A DNA stretch of 40,199 bases from Acetobacter senegalensis (lineage in GTDB: Bacteria > Pseudomonadota > Alphaproteobacteria > Acetobacterales > Acetobacteraceae), in NCBI RefSeq assembly GCF_001580995.1, contig NZ_LHZU01000114.1:1-40199 (forward strand), written 5' to 3'. A model generated the notes under the pieces. That model was not told the DNA's origin. It saw only the letters and a program-made list of their open reading frames with translations, and searched no databases. The position numbers and the translations under genes are program-made. Numbering within the stretch: the stretch's first letter is position 1; each line of letters opens with the position of its first letter. Below, in pieces: positions 1 to 8,094 of the stretch.

Positions 1-532
1 GGTTTTCCGGATCGACGATTTCCTGCGGATAGACGGCATAGTTGCCGATATCGTTGATGGGGAAGCCTTCCAGCGTGAAGCCGATCTGGCTTTCGGTCAG
101 GCCGCGCATGCTGACATGGCCGCCGGAAAGTCCCATCGGGTCGGTGGAGGTGGTATTCACGCCTGGCAGCATTTCAATAAGCTGCATGGGGTTCAGGCCG
201 GGGGCCTGTTTCTGGATGAATTCGGATGTGACGGTGGAGCGTGACTTGGCCGCGTCTTCCTTGATCATCAGACCGCCGCCCACTGACCGATGCCGCGCCC
301 CTTTGACATCAAGGTTCTCAGGCGCCTGATCCGTCGGCGCTGTCGATCCCATCATCGATGGCTGAGAAGAAGACGCAGCCGCTACTGCCGGTTTGACAGA
401 CCGCGCCTGCGGCTTGGTGGAAGAAGAAGGGCTCAGCGTATCTGCGGCAAACGCATTTGCAAAAGGTAGTGTTGCAAAGCCGATTAACGCGGATGTGGCC
501 AAAAATTTCTGCATGCTGGGCTCGGGTTCCAT
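1..532 (-). CDS. TonB-dependent outer-membrane receptor, N-terminal part (cut by window edge)
   Basis: The frame reads leftward and runs off base 1, so only about 177 residues are visible. They hold a Sec signal peptide (hydrophobic core followed by an AFA-A cleavage site), an Ala/Ser/Pro-rich linker, and the start of a plug domain with the pattern NPMQLIEMLPGVN followed by SMRGLTESQIGFTLEG. That plug pattern is typical of TonB-dependent receptors, which import siderophores, metal complexes or sugars across the outer membrane using ExbB-ExbD-TonB energy. Two in-frame ATG starts are possible, at 532 and at 514. A GGAGG lies about 22 bases before the first, so neither spacing is ideal. The substrate cannot be read from this part. 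The gene is separated from the rest of the window by an AT-rich gap. Confidence 0.85.
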   Translation of the reverse strand, partial: MEPEPSMQKFLATSALIGFATLPFANAFAADTLSPSSSTKPQARSVKPAVAAASSSQPSMMGSTAPTDQAPENLDVKGARHRSVGGGLMIKEDAAKSRSTVTSEFIQKQAPGLNPMQLIEMLPGVNTTSTDPMGLSGGHVSMRGLTESQIGFTLEGFPINDIGNYAVYPQEIVDPEN

Positions 533-884
533 AGAACGAATGTTTTAACGCGGCCCCTCCTTACACTTGAAAAAACAGGACTTTTTTTAAAGTTTTATGA
601 CACCCCCCTATAGCATTGGGGTGTGGTGCCTTTTTACCACACAACAGTTCTCTACCGTAACATTTCAGAAAGTAAAACGAACTCAACGAAGAGGAAACAT
701 GATAATTTTTCCATATTTACCCCTTATTGTGGAAATTAATTATATATTATTCATGCCATTATTATATTAAATATGTCTGTGTTATGGTTTTTTATTTATA
801 AGAACATTCTTTAATTGTATTTTAACTAGGAGTATATATTCTAATCGTCTGTGATGAGTAGCCAATCCAACATCACGGCATGCT
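533..884. other. AT-rich intergenic region between TonB receptor and LysR gene
   Basis: No gene is supported here. The stretch from about 690 to 850 is much richer in A and T than its neighbours and contains no convincing coding frame. It lies upstream of the receptor gene (reading left) and downstream of the LysR gene (also reading left), so it probably carries the receptor's promoter and leader. The part nearest the receptor holds two overlapping hairpins, listed separately. Confidence 0.5.
601..642 (-). promoter_or_regulatory. Two overlapping, mutually exclusive hairpins in the TonB receptor leader region
   Basis: CACCCC at 601-606 can pair with GGGGTG at 618-623. GTGTGGT at 621-627 can pair with ACCACAC at 636-642. 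The two stems share bases 621-623, so only one can form at a time. They lie 70-110 bases before the receptor start on its coding strand. Such alternation can mark an attenuator or anti-terminator, but the stems are short and this may be chance. Confidence 0.3.
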
Positions 885-1808
885 TTAAAAGCTACTTTTC
901 CCAAATACGTGCCGAGAAACGCGAAACAATGTTTCCCTAAGCCAACGATGAATGGGATCCATATCACGCCGCGGATGCCACGCCTGAAAAGCTTCTACAT
1001 TAGGAAGAGAGAGGGGGAACTCAAACGACGCCAACGAAAGCGCATCAAGCGATATATGATCAATGACAATACTCGGCAACGCGAGAATAAGATCCGTATT
1101 TTTCATACTTTCAATCATGCAGTGATAGTTGGGCACCACCATGGGAACATTGCGGGTGAGACCGAACTGATTGCGCAATACCCAATCAATAGGCCCATGT
1201 GCCCGTCCACGACGAGAGACACTGATATAATCATAACGCACCATGCTTTCGGGCGTGACAGGGGCATCCAGAATAGGATGCCCTTTACGAACCAACCCCT
1301 GCATACGGTCCCGGAAGAGTGTCTGGCGCCGGATTTCAGGCTTCATCAATTCCGTTGCGCCAATGTAGAGGTCAATACCACCTTCACGCAAGGGATCGGA
1401 TGCGGCTGTTTCAATCTCCGGAGCCCAGATGACTTCACTGCTGGGGCAGTCTTTTTTCAATGCCTGCAATAAGGGCAGAGCAAGTGCTGCCACAACAAGA
1501 TCATTCGCGCGGATGGTAAAGGTGGGGCTCATGTTGGCCAGATTGGCCAGCGCACGGGTTTGGATCAGAGTATCTGCGTTCTGCACCAGTTCCTGAACGC
1601 GCCCCAGAATACCGGATGCAAAAGTGGACGGGATCATCCGCCGTCCTGCCTGAACCAGAATGGGGTCAGCAAAGACTTTTCGCAGCTTTGCCAGTTGGCG
1701 GCTCATGGCAGGTTCGCTGACCTTCAGGCGACGCGCCGCGAGAGAAACACTTTCCTCTTCAACAAGCACCTGAAGATAACGCAGGAGGTCGAGATCGTAA
1801 CCTTTCAT
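885..1808 (-). CDS. LysR-family transcriptional regulator, divergent from efflux operon
   Basis: This 307-residue protein has the LysR layout. A winged helix-turn-helix covers residues 1-65, with SLAARRLKVSEPAMSRQLAKL as the recognition region (VSEPAMSRQ). A linker helix and a periplasmic-binding-like effector domain follow to the C-terminus. The length is normal for the family (about 300). It is transcribed away from the MFS pump gene at 1929, with 120 bp between the two starts; this is the classic arrangement for a LysR protein that controls its divergent neighbour. Its likely job is to induce the efflux genes in response to a small molecule, probably an aromatic or organic acid; the ligand is unknown. 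The ATG start opens directly into the HTH helix, as is usual. Confidence 0.9.
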   Translation of the reverse strand: MKGYDLDLLRYLQVLVEEESVSLAARRLKVSEPAMSRQLAKLRKVFADPILVQAGRRMIPSTFASGILGRVQELVQNADTLIQTRALANLANMSPTFTIRANDLVVAALALPLLQALKKDCPSSEVIWAPEIETAASDPLREGGIDLYIGATELMKPEIRRQTLFRDRMQGLVRKGHPILDAPVTPESMVRYDYISVSRRGRAHGPIDWVLRNQFGLTRNVPMVVPNYHCMIESMKNTDLILALPSIVIDHISLDALSLASFEFPLSLPNVEAFQAWHPRRDMDPIHRWLRETLFRVSRHVFGKSSF

Positions 1809-1810
1809 CC

Positions 1811-1889
1811 TTTCAGAAATAGACGTTGCCAGATGGAATGACCAGAACTTTCCCTTCCGAAAATCGAAGTCGTCGCTTTCCGGAAATAG
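1811..1889. promoter_or_regulatory. Candidate LysR operator repeats between regulator and efflux operon
   Basis: TTTCAGAAATAG at 1811-1822 resembles TTTCCGGAAATAG at 1877-1889. The second contains the perfect 10-base palindrome TTTCCGGAAA (1877-1886). A related half-site, TTCCGAAAAT, lies near 1855. Repeated dyad sites across a divergent LysR promoter fit the recognition-site plus activation-site arrangement of this family. The assignment is inferred from position and symmetry only. Confidence 0.35.
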
Positions 1890-1928
1890 GGGTTGTCCTG
1901 CTATTTAAGGTCAGGAACATGTGGCTCC

Positions 1929-3566
1929 ATGAATACTGTCACTCCAGCACAGGCTGCTGGTGAGCCGATCATCCATGCGGCACCACCACGGCCTTCATAT
2001 ATTCCGCCTTTTGGCCTGCGCACAATCATTGGTTGTCTGGGCATGCTGCTTGCCGTGCATGTTGCTGGTTTTAATGAGCATGTAACGGAAATCGGGCTTT
2101 CTGACATTCGTGGCGCCATGCATATCGGCCACGATGAAGGAACCTGGGTTATCGCCATTTATGAGGCCTTCAATATTGCCGCCATGGCTTTTACGCCATG
2201 GTTCTACATGACGTTTTCCATCTACCGTTTCTCCATCTTCATGACGGCAATCATGGCGTTGTTTTCCATTCCCGCGCCATTCATGCCGGACGTGACGTCG
2301 CTGTGCATTCTCCGTGCCTTTCAGGGCTTGGCTGGAGGATGCCTGCCGCCCGTGTTGATGACCGTCATGCTGAAATATCTCCCCCCTGAGATCCGGGTAT
2401 TCGGCATTGGTGGGTATGCGATGAGCGCCACTTTCGGGCCTAACCTTGGATTGCCATTGGAGGCCTTCTGGTTCGAACATGTTGGCTGGCATTGGCTTTA
2501 TTGGGAGATTATTCCCACCGCAGCACTTGCAATCGCGATGATGGCCTACGGCCTGCCGCGTGACCCCATGCATTTTGAACGGTTCCAGAAATTCAACTGG
2601 TTTGGTCTGCTTGTCGGTCTGCCTGCCATCTGCTCGCTGGTGATTGTTTTGTATCAGGGCGACCGCCTGGATTGGTTCCGCTCTCCCATTATTACTGATC
2701 TGGCACTGTGGGGGGGGGCAGCGTTTATCGTATTTGTCATCAACGAGGCGTTTCATCCCAGCCCTTATTTCCGTATTCAGTACTGGCGTTCGCGCAACAT
2801 TCAGGCAGCCTTGCTTTCACTTGTCGGCATTCTCGCCATCTGCGCCATTATGGGCGACATTCCAGCCACTTATCTGGAAGCGGTGCGTGGATATCGACCT
2901 ATACAGGCGGCGCCGGTTTCTTTGGTGGTTGCGTTGCCACAGCTTATCATGCTCCCGCTGATTGCTGCCATCTGCAACAGCCGAAAAGTGGATTGCCGTT
3001 TCGTGCTCGCTGGCGGAATGTGTTGTCTGGCAACAGCCGCGTGGCTTGGAACATGGCTCACCGTAGATTGGGTGAGGGATAATTTTTACCCCATCCAGAT
3101 CCTTCAGGTTTTTGGCCAGCCAATGACCGTCATCCCGACACTTATGCTGGCCACCATGGCTATGGGACCTGCCGATGGTCCATTTATTTCGGGCATGGTG
3201 AACATGCTCAAGGGCTTGGCCAATGCTGTTGCCTTTGCCCTGTTTGCAGCACTCAGCCGTCGGCGCGAGCAGTATCATTCCACCATGTTGCTTGATCATC
3301 ATGGCACTCACGGTCTTGCCTTGCAGGGCATGGGTGATCCCATCAACCAGCAGCTTTCCGCCACATCACCTGATAGCACGCATGTAGCCCACAATACGCT
3401 GCAGGTCTTCCACACCTATGTCCATGAGCAATCTCTCGTTCTGGCTCTGAACGATATCTACTATCTGCTGATCTGGGTGTGTCTTGGTTATGCCGCCATG
3501 AACCTTGTTCTGCCACGCCGGGTCTATCCTCCGCGTGCGCCATCCCCAACCACCCCAGCACGCTAA
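1929..3566 (+). CDS. MFS multidrug efflux pump, DHA2 (EmrB/QacA-like) family
   Basis: This 545-residue polytopic inner-membrane protein has about 12-14 hydrophobic segments, and its length matches 14-helix DHA2 transporters. The segment FQGLAGGCLPPVLMTVM near one third of the protein corresponds to the conserved motif region of the EmrB/QacA group. It would export toxic compounds using the proton gradient. I chose ATG 1929 because an AGGA lies 12 bases upstream; a TTG at 1893 in the same frame lacks a spaced ribosome site. It is first in an operon with an HlyD-type adaptor (16 bp downstream) and a NodT-type outer-membrane factor, together forming a pump that spans both membranes. The substrate is unknown; in such AAB clusters it could be an organic acid, aromatic or antibiotic. 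Confidence 0.9.
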   Translation: MNTVTPAQAAGEPIIHAAPPRPSYIPPFGLRTIIGCLGMLLAVHVAGFNEHVTEIGLSDIRGAMHIGHDEGTWVIAIYEAFNIAAMAFTPWFYMTFSIYRFSIFMTAIMALFSIPAPFMPDVTSLCILRAFQGLAGGCLPPVLMTVMLKYLPPEIRVFGIGGYAMSATFGPNLGLPLEAFWFEHVGWHWLYWEIIPTAALAIAMMAYGLPRDPMHFERFQKFNWFGLLVGLPAICSLVIVLYQGDRLDWFRSPIITDLALWGGAAFIVFVINEAFHPSPYFRIQYWRSRNIQAALLSLVGILAICAIMGDIPATYLEAVRGYRPIQAAPVSLVVALPQLIMLPLIAAICNSRKVDCRFVLAGGMCCLATAAWLGTWLTVDWVRDNFYPIQILQVFGQPMTVIPTLMLATMAMGPADGPFISGMVNMLKGLANAVAFALFAALSRRREQYHSTMLLDHHGTHGLALQGMGDPINQQLSATSPDSTHVAHNTLQVFHTYVHEQSLVLALNDIYYLLIWVCLGYAAMNLVLPRRVYPPRAPSPTTPAR

Positions 3567-3582
3567 TCCGGAATTACCGATC

Positions 3583-4659
3583 ATGATTTACAAGAAACCA
3601 CTTCTTTATGCCGGTTGCGCCGCCGGTGTGCTTGCTCTCCTTGCTTGGGGCGGCACACGGTTGATCAACGGTGACGGCATAAATCAATATACCAACGATG
3701 CCTATGTCACAGCGGATTTTCCTACTGTTGCCCCTAAGGTATCGGGACGTATTGACCGGGTGATCGCGCAGGATAACGAGCAAGTTCACGCTGGCGAGGA
3801 ACTTGCTCATATTGAGGACGATGACTACCGTGCGGCCCTTGACGTGGCGAGAGGCAATGTTCTTGCGGCACAGGGTGATGTTGCCAATCTGGAAGCTGAA
3901 ATATCCCGGCAGGATTCTGTTATCGCGCAAGCGCGCGCCGCTGTACAGGCTGATGAGGCGGAACTGACGTTTGCTCGCCAGAATGCAACCCGATATCGCA
4001 ATCTGTCGTCTGGCGGGGCAGGAACCATCGAACAGAAGCAGCATTCGGAAGCGCAGGAAAGAGAAGCACAAGCAGCGATTGCCCGGGATCGGGCAGCGGT
4101 TGATGCCTCCATCCGGCAGGTAGCTGTTTTGAAAGCGCAGCTTGAACGGGCACGAGGTGTTCTTCTGCGCGCGCAGGGCGACGCGAAGCAGGCCGAACTG
4201 AACCTTTCCTATTGCACCATTCCGGCACCCATTGACGGCGTGGTTGGCGAACGTGGGGTACGCGTAGGGAACTATGTGCATCCGGGCACGGGTATTCTGG
4301 CCGTTGTCCCCACACATGCCGCTTACGTTCTGGCCAACTTTCAGGAAACACAATTGACGAAAGTCAAGACAGGCCAGCGCGCGACCGTCTGGGTGGATAC
4401 ATTTCCCGGGCAGCCGCTTAAAGCGCATGTTGACTCACTTGCTCCGGCGACGGGTGTGGCGTTTGCACCCATTCAACCAGACAATGCAACCGGGAATTTT
4501 ACCAAGGTAGTGCAGCGTATCCCTGTCAAACTGACTTTTGATCCCGGCCAACCCCTTGCCGAAAAAGTACGTGTGGGGATGTCGGTTGAGGCAAATATTG
4601 ATACGACTTCTTCCCCTGAAGGGGCGCATGCCAATGACAGCCGTTATGTCTGGCAGTAA
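3583..4659 (+). CDS. HlyD/EmrA-family membrane fusion protein (efflux adaptor)
   Basis: This 358-residue protein has one N-terminal membrane anchor (about residues 6-27, LLYAGCAAGVLALLAW). A biotinyl-lipoyl-like half follows (VSGRIDRVIAQDNEQVHAGE). Next comes a long Ala/Gln/Arg-rich coiled-coil hairpin (about residues 85-205) and a returning lipoyl half with the family motif IPAPIDGVVGERGVRVGNYV. This is the EmrA/HlyD design: the protein links an inner-membrane MFS pump to an outer-membrane channel through the periplasm. ATG 3583 places the membrane anchor directly at the N-terminus. Frames extended upstream would overlap the pump gene and add an unlikely proline-rich leader. The next gene overlaps its 3' end, showing tight translational coupling. 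Confidence 0.92.
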   Translation: MIYKKPLLYAGCAAGVLALLAWGGTRLINGDGINQYTNDAYVTADFPTVAPKVSGRIDRVIAQDNEQVHAGEELAHIEDDDYRAALDVARGNVLAAQGDVANLEAEISRQDSVIAQARAAVQADEAELTFARQNATRYRNLSSGGAGTIEQKQHSEAQEREAQAAIARDRAAVDASIRQVAVLKAQLERARGVLLRAQGDAKQAELNLSYCTIPAPIDGVVGERGVRVGNYVHPGTGILAVVPTHAAYVLANFQETQLTKVKTGQRATVWVDTFPGQPLKAHVDSLAPATGVAFAPIQPDNATGNFTKVVQRIPVKLTFDPGQPLAEKVRVGMSVEANIDTTSSPEGAHANDSRYVWQ

Positions 4660-6184
4660 GATGATGAAACGCTTTCTTCTTGCTGGCTTTTCCGCTCTTG
4701 CACTTGCAGGCTGTACCGTTGGGCCTGATTATCACAAGCCTGAAGTCCATGCGCCAACCACTTGGCGTTCAACACAGCCCCCTGCAGAAAGTCAGGTTGT
4801 CACGGCATCCACTGATCCGGCTTGGTGGCGGGTCTTTAATGACCCCGTGTTAACACAATTGGAAAATGAGGTTGCTGCATCCAATCTGGATCTCAAGACA
4901 GCCAGCCTGCGCCTGATGCAAAGTCAGGCAGAAAAACGGATTGCCAGCGCCGCCCAGTTTCCTCACGCAGAAGCCAACGCCTCTTACGGACGGGAACGAG
5001 CCAGTACCAATGGTGTTTTAGGGCTGCTGGGCACCATGGAGCGGGAAGGGGCCGGAACCATTGCATCAGGCACGCAGGGGTTTGGCCCTACTGCGTTGCC
5101 TGGTAGCGTGGGAAATCCTTCTTTCAACCTGCCACAATATGGCATGAACGCTTCATGGGAAGTCGATTTCTGGGGTCATGTTCGCCGACAGGTAGAAGCT
5201 GCGACAGCAGCCATGCACGCAACGGAAGAAATGCGTCGCGATATTCTGGTCTCGCTTATGGCAGAAACAGCGCAGGATTATATTGATCTGCGCGCGACGC
5301 AGACGCAGATTGGCATCCTGGAACACAATATTGACATAGCCAACAACAGCGTAAAACTAACCACCTTACGCTTCCAGCAGGGCGCAGCCACACGGCTGGA
5401 TGTGGCAGAAGCAACGGGGCAACTGCATACATTTACATCACGCCTTGCGCCCCTCAAGGCACAGGCCACACATAGCCTGAATGCCCTAAGCTTTCTTGTG
5501 GCGCGTGAACCGGGCGCTTTGGACGCCGAACTCGGTAAACCGGGCGATATTCCACTTGTGCCTGCTACGGTGCCGGTGGGGCTGCCTTCAGAGCTGGCTG
5601 AACGTCGGCCAGATATCAGAATGGCGGCTGACCGCCTGCACGCAGCCACAGCCAGCATTGGCGTTGCCATTGCAGACTTCTTCCCTCGTGTCACGCTCTC
5701 GGGCAGTCTGGATATTCAGGCATTGCAGTTCAGTGGGCTTGGCTCATGGGCGTCTCGCCAGTATGGGTTTGGTCCAACAGCAACGCTCCCTATTTTTGAA
5801 GGGGGGCGCTTGACTGGCCAACTCCACTTGCGCCGTGCCCAGCAGAAAGAAGCAGCAACACTTTTCCAACGCACCGTTCTGAAAGCGTGGCAGGAAATTG
5901 ATGATGCCATGGCCGATTTTACAGCAGCCCAAAGGCGACGGGATGAACTGGCTGAAGCCGTGCATGAGAATGAAATTGCAGTTGATACGGCCAAAGCCCA
6001 GTATATACAAGGCGCAGCAGACTTCCTGAATGTTCTGACTTTACAGAACGCGCTTCTTTCATCCCAGAGCGCTTTGGCGGATGCTACAGCGCATGTCGCT
6101 GTCTCTGTGGCCAATCTCTACCGTGCAATTGGAGGTGGATGGCAAGATATCTACCCGGAAAAAGCACCCAAAAAGCACGCATGA
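4628..6184 (+). CDS. NodT-family outer-membrane efflux lipoprotein (TolC-like)
   Basis: With this start the product is 518 residues. A lipoprotein signal peptide ends in the lipobox LALAGC (Cys29), followed by TVGPDYHKPEV, the standard opening of NodT/OprM-type channels. Two outer-membrane efflux repeats with long helices follow, including DLKTASLRLMQSQAE in the first and the LAERRPDIRMAADRLHAA signature in the second. It forms the trimeric outer-membrane duct for the MFS-HlyD pair encoded upstream. In-frame starts exist at 4628, 4634, 4646 and 4661. The GAAGGGG at 4618-4624 favours 4628 or 4634, giving about 30 bp of overlap with the adaptor gene. If 4661 is used there is no overlap. Function is clear; the exact start is not. 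Confidence 0.9.
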   Translation: MPMTAVMSGSKMMKRFLLAGFSALALAGCTVGPDYHKPEVHAPTTWRSTQPPAESQVVTASTDPAWWRVFNDPVLTQLENEVAASNLDLKTASLRLMQSQAEKRIASAAQFPHAEANASYGRERASTNGVLGLLGTMEREGAGTIASGTQGFGPTALPGSVGNPSFNLPQYGMNASWEVDFWGHVRRQVEAATAAMHATEEMRRDILVSLMAETAQDYIDLRATQTQIGILEHNIDIANNSVKLTTLRFQQGAATRLDVAEATGQLHTFTSRLAPLKAQATHSLNALSFLVAREPGALDAELGKPGDIPLVPATVPVGLPSELAERRPDIRMAADRLHAATASIGVAIADFFPRVTLSGSLDIQALQFSGLGSWASRQYGFGPTATLPIFEGGRLTGQLHLRRAQQKEAATLFQRTVLKAWQEIDDAMADFTAAQRRRDELAEAVHENEIAVDTAKAQYIQGAADFLNVLTLQNALLSSQSALADATAHVAVSVANLYRAIGGGWQDIYPEKAPKKHA

Positions 6185-6194
6185 GATCATACCA

Positions 6195-6926
6195 ATGATG
6201 ACAATAAGACGATCCAACACACTAGGAACAAGCCATTCTGGAGGCCAGATTCTTCGCTGCTACTTTGCGTTTGCTGATTATCAGGACCAGACCCATACGC
6301 ATGAAGGACGCTTGCGAGCCGTCAATAATGCTACGTTGCTGCCGCGCACTTCTTATCAGATCGGACCGGAAGCTGCTGTTGATATCGTGACGTGGGTTCG
6401 CTCAGGCACACTCACAACGGCCGTGGATGATTTTCCTGTAGAAGATATTCGCGCAAAAGGGCTCCATCTCATCAGTACAGGGACGGGCTGCTCAACATTG
6501 CAGTGGAAAGCTGGGGAGCAAGGAGCATCCTTTATTCAGTTCTGGTTCCTCCCGGATATAGAGGGGACAACGCCAGCACAGGAAAAGCGTCCTTCTTTTT
6601 CAGAATATGAGAATGGCGGCTTCCAGATCATGGCTTCCGGGTTTCCAGAAGATGATCCGGAAGAACTGGAAACCAGTGTTGAGGGAGCACCTATCGCGTT
6701 AAACGCGCGCGCGCGGCTTCTACATGCGGCCATTCCGGGTAGCGAAGGCGCAGCGTACAGCACCACACCCGGACGCGACCTTTATTTCCTGGTGGTGTCT
6801 GGGTGCGTAACTATCGAGGGCGAAACTCTCCATGAAGGAGACGCCGCGACTCTTGAAAGCGTTACAGAGTTCACTGTCATAGCCGAGGAAGCTTCAGAAG
6901 TTCTGCTGGCTGACGTCGCCTCCTGA
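6195..6926 (+). CDS. Pirin-like bicupin protein with all metal ligands replaced
   Basis: This 243-residue protein has the overall layout of the pirin/YhaK-YhhW family. A first cupin barrel contains VDIVTWVRSGTLTT, then AKGLHLISTGTG, then ASFIQFWFLPD, which match the conserved strands of family members around their metal site. A C-terminal cupin follows. In classical pirins the iron is held by HPH near residue 57 and H-x-E near residue 101. Here those positions read G57-P-E59 and T101-L-Q103, so no metal should bind. It starts 10 bp after the outer-membrane efflux gene and is probably the last gene of that operon. A catalytic quercetinase-type role is therefore unlikely; a sensing or regulatory role is possible but not shown. 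I preferred ATG 6195 over upstream frames that run inside the efflux gene. Confidence 0.75.
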   Translation: MMTIRRSNTLGTSHSGGQILRCYFAFADYQDQTHTHEGRLRAVNNATLLPRTSYQIGPEAAVDIVTWVRSGTLTTAVDDFPVEDIRAKGLHLISTGTGCSTLQWKAGEQGASFIQFWFLPDIEGTTPAQEKRPSFSEYENGGFQIMASGFPEDDPEELETSVEGAPIALNARARLLHAAIPGSEGAAYSTTPGRDLYFLVVSGCVTIEGETLHEGDAATLESVTEFTVIAEEASEVLLADVAS

Positions 6927-7049
6927 GGGAGGGGGCTTCCCCAAGGCTTAGTTGCCTAACCAGTGCCTATGCTTTCCATCTACCCCAGTAGCAAGATTCA
7001 GTGCTAATCACATGGCAAAGATACATTTGCTCTGAAGGTTCTTGGCACT

Positions 7050-7784
7050 GTGACAAAGAAAGCTGACCTACCGCGAAATCCCGGTGTCCCTCGACGTAAT
7101 AACACTCAGCAAATTCTCAATGCTGCCGAGAAAATATTCTCGGCTTATGGTTTTGCAGGCGCACGGATAGACGATATTGCCAAGGCGTGTGATCTTCCCA
7201 AGGCAAATATCCTTTATTACTTTGGCAGCAAGGAAGAACTGTACCGGGCCACATTGCAACGTTTGCTGGTAGGATGGCTGGCAGATGCTGATCAATGGAT
7301 TTCCGTCAAGCATACACCAGCAGTAGGGCTGGAAGGCTATATTCGCTCGAAGATGGCATTTTCCCGCAGTAAACCAGACGCATCACGCCTTTTCATGCAT
7401 GAACTTCTGGCGGGAGGGGAGAGGGTTCGCGCGTTTCTTAATAGCACATTGCGCGAGCACGTTGAGCAGAAAGCTGTTGTTTTTGATTATTGGCATAAAC
7501 AGGGACTATGCGCGCCCGTTGATTCAACCCACTTCATGTTCACTTTATGGTCCATGACGCAGGCTTATGCGGATATGCAAGTCCAATTTGCCGCAGTTCT
7601 GGGCCGTCGACGCTTGAATATTGCAGATTTTGAAAAAGGGATCAGCACGATCCTGCAACTGGCTGGGTCCATTTGTCTAACCGAAGCGACTGCTGACACT
7701 CCCCCACAAACCAACCAACTTGTCCACGATACGACAAAAGAAAGCAAAAGCCCAGAAAAACGGAATAAAAACAAACGGAAATAA
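7050..7784 (+). CDS. TetR-family regulator, RutR-like
   Basis: This 244-residue protein starts with GTG at 7050, with GAAGG 11 bases upstream. The N-terminal HTH (about residues 20-65) includes ILNAAEKIFSAYGFAGARID and the LPKANILYYFGSKEELY recognition helix. The rest follows the E. coli RutR pattern closely: a central GYIRSKMAFSRSKPDASRLF segment, then HELLAGG, then FMFTLWSMTQAYADM. RutR binds uracil/thymine and controls pyrimidine and purine metabolism genes in E. coli. Here the gene lies about 2 kb before a purine-degradation island, so a link to nucleobase control is plausible. The C-terminus carries an extra tail of about 25 residues that is polar and strongly basic (ends KSPEKRNKNKRK), absent from E. 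coli RutR. No TTGACCA-type RutR operator was seen nearby. Confidence 0.85.
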   Translation: MTKKADLPRNPGVPRRNNTQQILNAAEKIFSAYGFAGARIDDIAKACDLPKANILYYFGSKEELYRATLQRLLVGWLADADQWISVKHTPAVGLEGYIRSKMAFSRSKPDASRLFMHELLAGGERVRAFLNSTLREHVEQKAVVFDYWHKQGLCAPVDSTHFMFTLWSMTQAYADMQVQFAAVLGRRRLNIADFEKGISTILQLAGSICLTEATADTPPQTNQLVHDTTKESKSPEKRNKNKRK

Positions 7785-8094
7785 TACACTGTAATATGGC
7801 TGGGCGATGAGTGAATAAACAGCAACAGAATTTCTTGTTTCGTCTTGTGCCGGAAGATTTTTACTTGTTATGCAGCTATTAAACAAACGACGGTGTGTCG
7901 TCAGTTAGCCCCAGTTCAAAGCAGCCTGTCAACTTGGGGCTTATGGCACTTGGTTCGCTCCGTATGGAGTACCATCCTACTGTGTACTGAGACGTAAGCA
8001 GCCCGGCATAAGCCGATATCGACACCATCTGGCGTTTTGGTACAGGTGCGCTAATCTATAACTGTTCTACATCTGTGATTGTTGGGAAATCATC
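7785..8094. other. Intergenic region with one hairpin, no gene recognised
   Basis: No credible coding frame is present. AGCCCCA at 7907-7913 pairs with TGGGGCT at 7935-7941, and GTT/AAC extends the stem after one bulged base. This could be the terminator of the TetR gene, but no T-run follows it. The remainder up to the cytochrome gene presumably holds that gene's promoter; I see no clear -35/-10 pair. Confidence 0.4.

Noticed and set aside
42..329. 95-codon plus-strand frame at the left edge
   Set aside because: It is antisense to the plug domain of the TonB receptor, which has a clear signal peptide and family motifs.
3574..4428. 284-codon minus-strand frame opposite the HlyD-type gene
   Set aside because: Composition is unlike a real protein, it has no ribosome site, and it is fully antisense to a well-supported gene.
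7907..7941. Possible tRNA-like fold
   Set aside because: Only one stem-loop forms. There is no cloverleaf, anticodon arm or TPsiC sequence.
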